A stretch of DNA of 64,000 nucleotides, from contig OZ037883.1 in assembly GCA_964035575.1 (NCBI GenBank), forward strand, positions 1,054,001 through 1,118,000, written 5' to 3'. The notes beneath the pieces are model-generated. The model was not told the origin of the DNA. It was given only the letters and a program-made list of their open reading frames with translations, and did no database searches. The DNA is from Rhynchopus sp. YZ270_cl-10. Its lineage: Eukaryota > Euglenozoa > Diplonemea > Diplonemida > Diplonemidae. Made by a program: the position numbers and the translations under genes. Of the stretch, positions 39,508 through 49,967 are shown piece after piece. Within the stretch, counting starts at the first letter, position 1; every line of letters begins with the position of its first letter.

Positions 39508-41196
39508 ATGCAAAGCTCTTTTCAACCAAATGCGTTACACGAGGTGAAGGCAGTGCAGGCGCGGTTGCTTGATATTCATGGCCGGCTTTTGGTAAGGCAT
39601 GGTGAGCGGGTGGGACGCGTAACGTGCTTCTCTCCAGAGCGCGGAGAGGCCTTCCATGCGAAGGGAAGCGACCTTGAGGAGCGCTACCGAATGCTCCTGC
39701 GACGGTCCGCCGCAGTGCGTGCTCCAGCTGCAGCAGCAGCAGCATCGTGCACATCCCCCACCCTGCCGCACCCTCTCGTCAACGACTCCATGTCCTGGAA
39801 CTCCTCCATGGTCGCCCGCCAATTCTCCGGTGTGCAAACAGCAAAGTCGATACACACATCACCAGTGTCCTCTCGGTCGAACTCCTTTGTACGACCAAAG
39901 CTGTATGCATCTGAGGCAACGCTGGTGGCGCCTGCGGGGAAGGTGCAGGGGGGTGGGAGTGGTGGTGGTGGTGGTGGTGGGGGCCCGCAACGCCGCAAGC
40001 CAACGTCCTTCAACTCCCGCCCCGACCCCTCGCCGCGGTCGCAAGGGCTGTCCCCTGAAGGAACCCCCCTCTGGGGAGGGAAACGACCGAATAAGCTAAA
40101 AGGCCCGCTCTCTCGGGGTGGTATGAAAAGATTTTTTTTTAACAATTTCATGAAAACTTTTGTCCAAGTTGAGGTAAAGTTCTAAACACCAGCAGAAAAA
40201 ATTCTTGCTTTATCCCCTTCAAAATTAAGGTTTAAAAAGAGCCAGAAATCCATAAAATCCGTTATTTTCCTCCCTTCCAAAATATCCCACCCCACAGGAA
40301 CCTTCCGCTCCTCTCGTTCCCTCAGTCCACGGACCCCACAGAGGGTGCGTCTCCATTCACATTCCCCTTCGTCTGCCTTTGGGTCGTCTACTTCACGCAA
40401 TATGTCGCCTTTGCCTAGGTCACCTACACGCACTCAGGGGACACCGAAGAGGACTGTGTCGTTGCAGGAAAATGCTGTGACACCACCTGCGATGACAGCA
40501 GACAGTGAGCAGGTGGTAAGCGCCTTGGAGGCAGAGGTGGGGCGTCTGCAGGCGGAGGTGGATGCGGCTGAAGCGTACCGTGCGGGGGTGTGGCTCAACA
40601 TTGTGACCCCACTCCTTGAATTGGAGACACACACCCGAGCCGCTCTCGAGCAAGATGCCACGCAAGAAGCCCTCCTTCTCAAAGAAGAATCCGAGGAAAA
40701 GGCCTCCGCACCGTTAGACACCCTCCCCGCAGCAGCAGCAGAGGCGCTACACAACACAGAGCCAGAACCCACTCCAAGCGAACCCGACTGGGCCCTCGAA
40801 GCGCAACGTCTTCTTGCTTTGGGTACATGGAAAATCCGGCATGATTCTTCAGGACAAACCTTCTTTGCAAACACTCAGACAAAAGCTACTACATGGGATC
40901 TCGAAAGAACGCTGAAAAATAGTGCAAAAAGAAAGCCAATAATTGCAACAAACTCTGTTAGTGGGTCAGAAGCGGACCGGATAAGTGAAAAGGAAGACTG
41001 TCCTGAGATAGCGCCGATAACAGACGAGATGGTGGAAGAGGAGCTGGCGAGGGTTCTTTCTGCAGGGCTTTGGGTGCAGAAGGCGGGGGCAAATGGACGG
41101 CCGTACTTCTTCAATAAAAAGGATCCCAGAGTTGATAAGAAGAAAACGGTTTGGCATCTCCGACCCCTACTTAAGTCGTTATTAGAAGATGCATGA
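39508..41196 (+). CDS. protein with two WW-like domains, two exons
   Basis: Exons 39508-40120 and 40298-41196 join in phase 1 (donor GTATGA, acceptor CCACAG), giving 503 residues. The ATG follows a pyrimidine tract and CCAGAG, which fits a trans-splice or intron acceptor; an upstream exon is not excluded. The first half is low-complexity and basic, with Ser/Pro-rich and poly-Gly parts. A helical stretch follows (about 270-330, VVSALEAEVGRLQAEVDAAE). Two WW-like modules end the protein: GTWKIRHDSSGQTFFANTQT (near 378-410) and GLWVQKAGANGRPYFFNKKD (near 457-495). Each keeps both Trp and the central aromatic pair but replaces the final Pro context. WW domains bind Pro-rich partners, and Pro-rich proteins are abundant in this window, although those appear secreted. 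The cellular role is unknown. Confidence 0.75.
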
Positions 41197-41854
41197 ATGA
41201 TACTATGGGAAATCGGTCAACGACCTGTCAATATCAGGGGGTCGACCCCCCCCTCCGGAACACCAATGAAGGAGAGCAAACAAAGCGATGTACCAAAAAA
41301 AAGAAGATTAACACAGCTTCATAGACCTAAGAAGAGGGAAAACAGTGTTAAGATTCTGTTCTTTTATTTACTAAAAAGACCCCTAGATTTATGAGGGCGA
41401 TTTTGTTTTCAAAGGAAAAAAAAAATGGCCAGAAAAAAAAATATTAGAATGAAGGCTAAAACTACGATTCCCCCTTTTGCGTCTCAGATGTAAACCTTCA
41501 CCCGCAGGTCCATCTCCTGGCTCCGCTTCCGTATTCGCTTCAAAGTGCTGCGGCTTCGGGTGGGCCCATGATGGTCCCGTCATCGAGATACCACAGGCTG
41601 TCATCAATGCTGTGCACAGCCTTCTCCTCCGTCAGTTCCTTGCTACCCAAAGAGAAGAGGAGTGGTCCCACAGGGTACTGTGCCAAAAACCTTCTCTTTG
41701 TCCAAAAAACCGATCCGAATAACTGCAATATCAACCACACTTTTCACACAAAAACAGACGACCGTTCCTTTATTGCGTTGTCTCTCTCTCTTTCTCTCCC
41801 TCTTTATCTCTTAACGTAATAGGACGTACGCACACCCCCTTTACATGATATCTG
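41197..41854. other. spacer, nothing recognised
   Basis: Short frames only. A CT/TC-rich stretch (about 41785-41815) precedes the next gene and could be part of its 5' region. Confidence 0.4.
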
Positions 41855-42997
41855 ATGCCATCACGGCGTATAGCGCGTGAGGACCGATCAGATGGTTTTG
41901 TGTGGTGTTGGGTGCGTTGGGTTGTAGGTGGGGTTGCGTTGTGGTGGTCCTTGCATGGTCCGCACGATGGGAGAATGATTGTACCTGATGTCTCAAATAG
42001 CACTTCAGTGCCACCTGGACCTGCACCACAATATGGGCCTCATACCATGGAGGTACCTCCTCTGCAGATTGTAGCGTTGCTGTGGATTGCAGAGGCGCTT
42101 CACCCAGTGTGGCTTGCGTTGTGGGATTGTGTCTCATCTTTTTTGTGTGGAGATTGTTCGGAACGGCTTTCTGCAAGATGGTGTGGTGGTGTAGTGGACC
42201 CATGGAGAAAGGAGGGCAGAGTGCACGTGGTCTGGCCATTTGTAGCGTTCATAATGAGTGTATCTAGGGTGTTCTCATATATGTATCTACCCCCAGCAGA
42301 GGTGGCGGCAATTCAAATAACAGCAGCATACCTTTTGTCGAAGATGATGTTCAAATGGGATATGATTTTTCTTGTGTTTTTGGGGATGGTTTTTATTTCG
42401 GAATTGGTGAGGAGTGGGCAGCCTGCGCAGAGTGGGTTGGTGTATCATCGCAACGACCAATACTCGACAAAGACGATGCGTCTGTTGGGCGTGTTCTATG
42501 CGTTGGTGAGTGCGTTGTGTGTTGCCATTTTGCGAACCGAACTGCTACGTCCAGTAGAGGAAAGGAGCTTTGCAGAGGATAGGGAGGGTGAGGCTGTGCC
42601 CCTTCTTGGTCGTCGTGTTGTACGGAATCGTTCGCAGTATCTGACCCGTTGGTCGGTGTACGGCTTCCTAGTTTTCGTGTCCGGTGTGTTGAACAGCATC
42701 TTCGCCATCCCCTGGGTCTGGGGTCTCCGTGCTGCAGTTGCCTTCCTCGCTGCCACAGTGCTCCCTGCAACCCCACCACTGCCGTCTCCCTGGGAGGCGA
42801 TCTTCGTGTATCCGCTGCAGTGGGTGCTCCTGCGGTACCCCTTCGAGCCGATATCAGCGCTGGGCGCGTTCTTTCTGTTTGTTGCGTATCTTTTTTTCAA
42901 AGAAAATGAGAGCTCATTAACAACAAAGGAAAGAGACGACGAAGAAGCCCTCGAATCCTCATTCCTCGACTCAACGGTGGCGCAGCTTGCGACGTGA
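41855..42997 (+). CDS. multipass membrane protein, drug/metabolite-transporter-like
   Basis: 380 residues with nine or ten hydrophobic segments. They include WVRWVVGGVALWWSL, VWPFVAFIMSVSRVFSYMYL, AAIQITAAYLLSKMMF, DMIFLVFLGMVFISELV, LLGVFYALVSALCVAILRTE, GFLVFVSGVLNSIFAIPWV and the C-terminal AFFLFVAYLFF, and a short acidic tail follows. The helix count, the conserved-looking YLPPAEVAAIQITAAYLLSK stretch and the duplicated-half layout resemble nucleotide-sugar transporters of the DMT superfamily, which feed Golgi glycosylation. That would suit the glycoprotein genes nearby. The family call is tentative because no diagnostic motif is decisive. The frame begins at an ATG after a pyrimidine stretch, and no intron is needed. 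Confidence 0.6.
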   Translation: MPSRRIAREDRSDGFVWCWVRWVVGGVALWWSLHGPHDGRMIVPDVSNSTSVPPGPAPQYGPHTMEVPPLQIVALLWIAEALHPVWLALWDCVSSFLCGDCSERLSARWCGGVVDPWRKEGRVHVVWPFVAFIMSVSRVFSYMYLPPAEVAAIQITAAYLLSKMMFKWDMIFLVFLGMVFISELVRSGQPAQSGLVYHRNDQYSTKTMRLLGVFYALVSALCVAILRTELLRPVEERSFAEDREGEAVPLLGRRVVRNRSQYLTRWSVYGFLVFVSGVLNSIFAIPWVWGLRAAVAFLAATVLPATPPLPSPWEAIFVYPLQWVLLRYPFEPISALGAFFLFVAYLFFKENESSLTTKERDDEEALESSFLDSTVAQLAT

Positions 42998-43738
42998 CAG
43001 AGGTGAGGAGGGTGCTTGGTGAGCGGACAGACAGAGAGAGGCTACGTAAGCGTGGGCGAATAATGAGAAGGTTAGTGGAGACGGTGTGCACACAGCGCTG
43101 TTAAGCTCGGACTGCTTCACGTCGTCGCCACTGCACTGGGAGAAAAAGGATAGGATGTACTCACTCCGCTCCGCCTGCGTCCGCCGATGAACGTTGAGGC
43201 GTTTGCACTTTGTACTCTTTTTTTACAACGTTGCATTTTTTTCATGTAGGTTTTGTTAGGTTGGGTAGCCCTTTATTGTCCTTTTACAGGCCTACTTACC
43301 TTTATCTCTAACTGATCGCGAAATGGATCTATGGGACAGCTGGTTTCGGGTCGACCCGGTACACCGGTCACCCAAGGTACACTGTCACGAGAGGGCTTTG
43401 TTCAAGTCAACCCCCTTTTTTTATATTTTTTTTTTGTAACGTGCGCAAAAGCAGAAAGACCTGCCTTTTGAAAGGTCTGCATCAATTTCGCTCATAGTAA
43501 ACGAAAAGAAGGGGATGCCACATGGGCACATTCCCGCCACCCTCCAATGGGTAGCCGCGACACGGGGAGTGGGGGAGTGGGGAAGGGGGTATTGGGTTAA
43601 GTATGCGCATGCGCGCAAGGCATGCCCATCTGTCAACGTTTCGTTGTTTTGAAGGTATACAAACGAGAGGCTCAGGTTTTATCACACCGACCTTTCTTTT
43701 TTTGAGCGCTGCCATACAGACAGCCTCCACCAATGGGT

Positions 43739-43770
<32 letters not shown>

Positions 43771-44737
43771 ACCCGGCAAAGGGTATAACGTTATCTTTAA
43801 CCCCCCCCCATTGGTTTCTCTCAACAATCACCTCCCCGATCTCCGTTCGTGGACATCCTTTGCGTCCTGCACACTCTCATAGCGTAACGGCTCTTTTCGT
43901 AGTGTGTGTCTTCGGGGGGTGGTACCATTTAGGTGCCATTTGGTCCTTTTCCCTTGTGTGAAACTTTAGGAGCTATTAGCTATGTTTGCCCTGATCATCA
44001 TCATTGACTGAGTCGACTGATCTCACCGTGTAGTTCTACCCCTCCATTACCGTGAGCACAAACTCTCTCAGTCTTCGTCGGTATCTTTGGTTGTAGTCGT
44101 CACTGCGTAGGTCATCGCTGCGGAGGTCATGGTTGTGGAAGTCATCGCTGCGGGGTCACTGCGGCGGTGATGGGTGTGGCAGACTGGTGGTCGAATGGTG
44201 TTCCATATCACCTCATCACACTGACGATTATCACGTCATTGTATCTCAGAGGACTTCACACGAGACGGAAGATCCGCCGACTTGACCCAACCCACCGACA
44301 CCGTACATTCACTCCAGCGCATTCACAACGGCGTTGTTTAACTCTCTGTTCGCACAACGCCCCTTCCGCGCCAGTGTTGTCGACCAAAATACTCATAATA
44401 ACCTTTTCGTCCTTCTCAGCTGTTTTTCTCTCAACTTTTTAAACGGTTGTTGTAGGCACCTTCGTACGGTTCTTCCTCTCCTCCGGGATGGTCTTCTGCA
44501 AAGCTATTTCCAAGCGACAGCAAACCGTTAGTGATCATCAGATACCACCAAGCCAGGTGGGAAGAAGCACCGTTGCTTTGTTGCTTTCAGGAGGGACTTT
44601 TGGCGCAAGAACAAAGCGCAATGCGTTTGGGGGCGTTACTCTTACAAGAGCTCCTACTGCTTTTCCAGCGCATAGCCATCCTTGCCCCCCTTTTACACAC
44701 CCCCTACACAGGCGATTCCATTAACCCCCCCTCAAAA
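42998..44737. other. 1.7-kb gene-free stretch with modules C and E
   Basis: Module C (GATGAACGTTGAGGCGTTTG, CACTTTG) is at about 43186-43212 and family E (CCCGGTACACCGGTCACCCA, then GTCACGAGAGGGC) at about 43358-43411. A degenerate A motif is near 43659 and a CT run at about 43739-43762. Around 44100-44180, GTCATCGCTGCGG-type units repeat. No coding region recognised. Confidence 0.5.
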
Positions 44738-45919
44738 ATGGGCCGAGCAAAGGCCAGCGTTGATGCCATCATAAATAGTCTGCACGCCGTGCGGACACCT
44801 TATGGTCGTGGGATGAATAGCGTTGGTTTGGTGGGGGTTAAGACCGATATGAACAATACCAGTGGACTTGCCACCTTCGACGGCCCCGAGAAGATACGGG
44901 CCGCCCTTCGTGCGTCGCCGTATTCCGAAGGGGGCAAGCCTGTGGTGATGCACCCTTTGCAGAGCGTGCTTGAGGAGGAGGCGGTTGCGGAGATCCTCTT
45001 CGAAGAACAGCGGGCTTCTGTTAGTGGCGAGTATAATATCATTGATTTGGGGGACATTGAGTTTGACGAGGAGGATGAGGCTAATCCTGCAACATTTACC
45101 GACACTCTCCACGAACTCGGCCGTGCGATTAACCAGCGTGCCATCACGCCAATCACTCTAGGAGGAAATGGGAGCGTGACCTACCCTATCTTCAACGCAT
45201 TGGCGACCACCCCCAGGGTGAGCGTAGCGCACTCCGACGCAGGCGACACCACCGGCGGGCATTGGGTCGAAAAGGGCGACACCATGAGAGACTCCATTCT
45301 CCCCTTCTTTCTTCATTTCGACAGCAGGCCTGACATGGAGATGTTACAAGGGGACTCCCTCTCAGAGTTAAATGATATCAACGCTATGGGGCATATCTGT
45401 GAGACCAGACTGTACGCAAAGTTAACGCAGATGGGGGTTCGCGCTACAACAGGCATGCAGAAGAACTTTGTTAAGGACTATCCCGAGGTGGAGCAATACA
45501 CTGCGGCACAGATCCACGCAATGACCGCGAACGACACCGCGGAGGCAATCCGGTCTGCACTTCTCGTCGGAGGCTTCCATGAGGCTGAGGTGCGCTCTTC
45601 CAGCTACGTCTCGATTGACATCGGTGTCCTGGACCCCGCCTTTGCCCCCGGTGTCGTTCGTCCCGAACCTGGTGGTCTATCAACAAGGGATCTCCTCTCA
45701 ATGATCGCGGCGATTCCCTACAAACAGCGTTTCATGGGGGTAGACATCTCAGAGTTCTGCCCCACAAACGACATAAACAACCAAACAGCGGCAGTCATAG
45801 CAAAGATCATTAAAGAGTTGGTCCCAAAGCTCTCCCAACGTGCTGGGCAGATGCAAACCATGCATATTCCAGGAAAGGAAGAAAAGCCGAAGTGGCCGTG
45901 GCAGAGAACCGGGGATTAG
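44738..45919 (+). CDS. arginase/agmatinase-fold protein lacking half its metal ligands
   Basis: 393 residues from MGRAKASVDAIINSL; the frame is open further upstream, but that part is not protein-like and a CTACACAG acceptor lies between. The ureohydrolase landmarks are in order but altered. GGDHS is GGNGS (near 141), so the His ligand is lost. DAHxD is DSRPD (near 194), so the central His is Arg while both Asp remain. SxDxDxxDP is SIDIGVLDP (near 291), so the second Asp is Gly. APGVVRPEPGGLS is conserved. Three of six manganese ligands are therefore replaced and hydrolysis of arginine or agmatine is unlikely. A Trypanosoma brucei arginase-like protein without a metal cluster is a known precedent. 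The protein looks intact and is probably cytosolic. Its role is unknown, possibly regulatory or ligand-binding. Confidence 0.85.
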   Translation: MGRAKASVDAIINSLHAVRTPYGRGMNSVGLVGVKTDMNNTSGLATFDGPEKIRAALRASPYSEGGKPVVMHPLQSVLEEEAVAEILFEEQRASVSGEYNIIDLGDIEFDEEDEANPATFTDTLHELGRAINQRAITPITLGGNGSVTYPIFNALATTPRVSVAHSDAGDTTGGHWVEKGDTMRDSILPFFLHFDSRPDMEMLQGDSLSELNDINAMGHICETRLYAKLTQMGVRATTGMQKNFVKDYPEVEQYTAAQIHAMTANDTAEAIRSALLVGGFHEAEVRSSSYVSIDIGVLDPAFAPGVVRPEPGGLSTRDLLSMIAAIPYKQRFMGVDISEFCPTNDINNQTAAVIAKIIKELVPKLSQRAGQMQTMHIPGKEEKPKWPWQRTGD

Positions 45920-46076
45920 AGGGATAAAAGGCATGTTTGTTGACATTCTTGAGGTCAGGGTTGGTCTAAATACGTGGGGAGGGGAGGGGAAGAAACGATT
46001 CGAGAACAGATTCCTGTTTGTTTAGAACAAAAAAAGAGTATTTTTTGCAGGTTTATTCAAAGCCCCCCCCCCTTTT

Positions 46077-47267
46077 AGGGGGTCCGACTCCTAATAGACT
46101 TGTGTATAAAATTTCGTACAAAAAATTAATTATTAAACTTCTGGTCATCTCCAAGGCAACTGCGGGTGAAAAACACCCTCAGAGTGGGTCACCGGGGACC
46201 TGTGGGCCGAAAAACGACCCAGAAGCCACCCCAGAATACAAAAAAATGGGAAAAAATAGTGAAAAAACGGCTTTTTTCACGTTTTGGCCACTTTGGGCAA
46301 AATAGCGATTTTTCGAGAAAAAAATCAAAAACCGACATATTTTTTGACATCACAAAGCCTCCGTTGGCACAAATATACCCCAAAAGTGGCCTGTGAGTCC
46401 ATTCCAACCTGTTTTGGACATATTTGACACTTTTGGAAGTGTTTTTTTGGTGTTTTTAGGTCAAAAAAAGGCCCAAAATCAACTGGTGACATACTGGTGA
46501 CACTTTGCACACCCCCTGTTACGGTCATAGTTTTTTCGTTTTTTTGCCTGAAACCACCAAAATACCCCTCCCGGACCCCACATCGTCCCGAATGTCCATC
46601 ACACACCCACTCAGAGTGAGTAGAAGCACCCCAAAAAAAATATTTTTAAAAGCCCTTCAAATTCAACATGGATGCTGCCGAAACTGAAGCACAATTTTAG
46701 GGCTTTTAAAAATATTTTTTTTGGGGTGCTTCTACTCACTCTGAGTGGGTGTGTGATGGACATTCGGGACGATGTGGGGTCCGGGAGGGGTATTTTGGTG
46801 GTTTCAGGCAAAAAAACGAAAAAACTATGACCGTAACAGGGGGTGTGCAAAGTGTCACCAGTATGTCACCAGTTGATTTTGGGCCTTTTTTTGACCTAAA
46901 AACACCAAAAAAACACTTCCAAAAGTGTCAAATATGTCCAAAACAGGTTGGAATGGACTCACAGGCCACTTTTGGGGTATATTTGTGCCAACGGAGGCTT
47001 TGTGATGTCAAAAAATATGTCGGTTTTTGATTTTTTTCTCGAAAAATCGCTATTTTGCCCAAAGTGGCCAAAACGTGAAAAAAGCCGTTTTTTCACTATT
47101 TTTTCCCATTTTTTTGTATTCTGGGGTGGCTTCTGGGTCGTTTTTCGGCCCACAGGCCCCCGGTGACCCACTCTGAGGGTGTTTTTCACCCGCAGTTGCC
47201 TTGGAGATGGCCAGAAGTTTGCTAATTAATTTTTTGTACGGTCATTTTACTCACAGTCGGACCCCCT
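46077..47267. mobile_element. 1.19-kb foldback palindrome
   Basis: Two arms of about 570-580 bp (46077-46656 and 46699-47267) are reverse complements around a 42-bp centre. Identity is near perfect except in the outer 60 bp, where the arms drift apart (GTACAAAAAATTAATTA is shared just inside). There is no transposase frame; the mirrored short frames are shadows. No convincing target duplication is visible. It is probably a foldback or large MITE-type element. It lies between two genes without disturbing either. Confidence 0.85.
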
Positions 47268-47354
47268 ACCCCCCCCTTTCGCCCCAAAATAACATAGGGA
47301 AACGCGGGGGGGTCTTTTTTTTATTCTCTTTTTATTCTCTCTCAAAAATTGAAA

Positions 47355-49451
47355 ATGAGATTTTTGCATTGTGTTAGTGTCGCTGTGCTTGCGGTTTGTG
47401 AGGTAGCGCTTGGAGCACCATGCGGTGGAATCGCCTGCGCTGCTGACATGCCTGATGCAGATGAGTTTTATTCTGGGTCACTTATCCCGGCTGCAGTGAT
47501 TCCGTTGATGGACGAGGCTGATTTGAGAATCGATCCCGCCGAGGTTTCTACATCCTTTACGGGAGCGGTGGTCATTGCTGTAGATGAAACCGACCCTTTC
47601 GTACAGTTTATGATTGAAGACGATATGGGGATCACAATGTTTTTCAGTATCACATCACGCCCTGAAGGGCGCATCATATTTGCTGCACACAACGATCAAA
47701 ACGTGCTTCTAAAGCTGCGCTCTCGGCTGCAAGACCACATTGGGAGTCTCTCCCCGGCTGACAAAACCTATTGGTCTGATACTATCGGCTATGCTTCGGA
47801 AACTATCGTGAAAATGACTGAATCGGATCCTTCCAACCGCGACCCAACTGTTGCATCGCCAAACGTTATTGGCAGGATTCTCAACTCAAAATCATTCGGC
47901 TCTGTGCGGAAGCACCTCAACTTCGAAACCCCTTCCGGCTGGGTTAATGTCTCCCGTCTAGACGGCTTCTTTCAGTATGTCAACACCCAGGATCTGCACA
48001 ACCACAGTCCGGTAAACCCTATCTTAGGAAATGCTTCTCGAGGTGACGAAGCGGCAGCGTGTAAAGGAAAGGCTGTGGCGCCTGCAGGGGTCAACATCAT
48101 AGTGTTGACAGAGGACGCCCTGGTGGGTTTAAACTGCAGCAAAGAAAAGGCGGTGGCCGGCTATGCGGTGCCAGGGGTAGCTGTAGTTGTGGTGCTTGCG
48201 AAGGCTGTGGATGGGAGTCTTGCGAACATTGGGGCGGGGATAGAGGCTAACGATGAAAGCGCGTTTACCGTGGTGGGTACTATGACGCCGTATCGTGCGG
48301 AGCTTAGCGTGCTTTCAGGGGCGCGTAGTGTGGTTGAGTATACGTTTGGTAAGGGGCAGTTTGTTGCGATTGGGGCGGACTTTAAATTAAGGCAGATTGG
48401 CTCGCCGATCAACCCGATTCTTGCTGTAGTGTCGTGGGAGTTGGAGTATCTGGCGTACCGTAAGAACCTTGCTGCGAAACTCAAGACGCAGTCGGTCGTC
48501 CACCGGACGGAGATTTTCAGCGAAACTGTCGGGTCCGCTGCTACAACAGGGTCTGTCGGTGCGTTCAGTACCTTTACTGTACCAAAGAGCAAGGCGCTGC
48601 TTGCGTTGGTCACTGCGTTAGAGGTGTCGGTCGATTTTGGGTGTCCCGGAAATGGGGATTATGAGTGCCCCGTTTGGGATCGGATTGCTTCCGTTAAGGT
48701 GCAGTGCAAGGGTACAGCGTTTGCGGATGAATTTGAGTTGACAAGGTGGATCACACCGTACCGGAGGTCTGTGGGGAAGTGGGTAGCAGATGCAACCCAT
48801 TTCCTTCCGATATTGGGCTCGGCTGGTGCTGTGTGCAATGCCTCGTTGACAGGGTTTTCGTTTGCAGGATTTCATGAGCCCTGGATCAGCACTGTGCAGC
48901 TGAACTATATCGCGGACTCCACAAAGCGTGTCATCCCCACTACAGTCACGGCAATGTACTCTGGGGGAACGTACGATGTGAACTACAACGCAAACCACAC
49001 AAACCGTTCGGTAGCTATCCCTGTAGGGACGGCCAGCGTAGCTGCGGTGGCGATCATCACAGGGCATGGGAGTGACGCTTATGGGTGTTGCGAGTTTCTT
49101 CCTACACGCCATCGGTTTGGGGTAGCAGGGCTTTCCAGTACATGGTCGTTTGTGGACCCGACTGACAAATGGGGGTGCACAAAGCGAGTCTCCGAGGGTG
49201 TCGAACCTAATGGCTACGGCGCCTGGTGGTTTGGCAGAGATGGGTGGTGCAATGGAAACATAGTTGCCCCCTTGGTAGCACCCTTTGCTGTAGGTGCGTC
49301 AAGTGGTGCTGTCAATGTGACGTACAGCTCAGAAGCAATGGATATGGCAACAGGTGTATGGGCACAACCACAATGTTCCGGTTCATGTGGTTACATTGTG
49401 ATGTCAAGCTACCTCGTGACGTATGCCACGATAAGTGAAGAGGAGTTGTGA
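47355..49451 (+). CDS. secreted PNGase F-like protein
   Basis: 698 residues from the ATG opening a signal peptide (MRFLHCVSVAVLAVCEVALG). Peptide-N-glycosidase F removes N-glycans by cleaving the Asn-GlcNAc bond. The C-terminal 280 residues match that family's two-lobed domain: FGCPGNGDYECPVWDRI (near 427-443), the ELTRWITPYRR segment, HGSDAYGCCEF (near 573) and WWFGRDGWCNGN (near 621). The acidic residues in these motifs are present, but I cannot confirm the full catalytic set. The N-terminal 400 residues (including a PAGVNIIVL region) are unassigned. The protein is probably secreted, lysosomal or surface-exposed. Possible roles are turnover of its own glycoproteins or digestion of food glycoproteins. 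No intron is needed. Confidence 0.75.
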   Translation: MRFLHCVSVAVLAVCEVALGAPCGGIACAADMPDADEFYSGSLIPAAVIPLMDEADLRIDPAEVSTSFTGAVVIAVDETDPFVQFMIEDDMGITMFFSITSRPEGRIIFAAHNDQNVLLKLRSRLQDHIGSLSPADKTYWSDTIGYASETIVKMTESDPSNRDPTVASPNVIGRILNSKSFGSVRKHLNFETPSGWVNVSRLDGFFQYVNTQDLHNHSPVNPILGNASRGDEAAACKGKAVAPAGVNIIVLTEDALVGLNCSKEKAVAGYAVPGVAVVVVLAKAVDGSLANIGAGIEANDESAFTVVGTMTPYRAELSVLSGARSVVEYTFGKGQFVAIGADFKLRQIGSPINPILAVVSWELEYLAYRKNLAAKLKTQSVVHRTEIFSETVGSAATTGSVGAFSTFTVPKSKALLALVTALEVSVDFGCPGNGDYECPVWDRIASVKVQCKGTAFADEFELTRWITPYRRSVGKWVADATHFLPILGSAGAVCNASLTGFSFAGFHEPWISTVQLNYIADSTKRVIPTTVTAMYSGGTYDVNYNANHTNRSVAIPVGTASVAAVAIITGHGSDAYGCCEFLPTRHRFGVAGLSSTWSFVDPTDKWGCTKRVSEGVEPNGYGAWWFGRDGWCNGNIVAPLVAPFAVGASSGAVNVTYSSEAMDMATGVWAQPQCSGSCGYIVMSSYLVTYATISEEEL

Positions 49452-49967
49452 GTATTTTTGGGAATCGAATTTTGTTTTTCTTGTTTTTCACAAAGAGACA
49501 TTCTCGGTGTTTCTTATTTTTTTTTAACTCCTTCACAAAATAACAACAGTTTCGTTCAGGGGGGAGGGTAAGCAAGATTGTGTTCTCTCGTGGGGTGTGT
49601 GTTCTGTATGTTCCCCTAATGTAGTATGTGAGGCGTTTGCACATTGAACGTCTCTTTTTCCTTTTTTGTCTACCTCTTCTTTTCTCCCCTTTTGTGAGTA
49701 AAAACCACTTTACGTGTGACGAAGAAAGAGAATGTATATCATCTTGAGAACTCCTCGTATTCTCATCACACAATAGCCATCCAACAACACAAAAACCCGA
49801 CCTTGGTGTGTCATTCCCCAAGACAAAGCAAAAGCGAAAAAAAAAACCCCCCCCCCTCGATACCCTTACCTGCCCTTTCTTACCCTCCCTCCAACCCCCT
49901 CTACTTTTACCCATTACCCTTTACCTTAGACATTTTTCTCCGCGGGTTTTTTTGGAAAAAATAAATC
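49452..49967. other. spacer with one module C copy
   Basis: Module C (GTGAGGCGTTTGCACATTGA) is at about 49627-49647. A pyrimidine-rich stretch (about 49850-49935) precedes the next start codon. No coding region. Confidence 0.45.

Noticed and set aside
44531-44737. Upstream extension of the arginase-like frame
   Set aside because: Not protein-like, and a CTACACAG acceptor lies between it and the conserved part.
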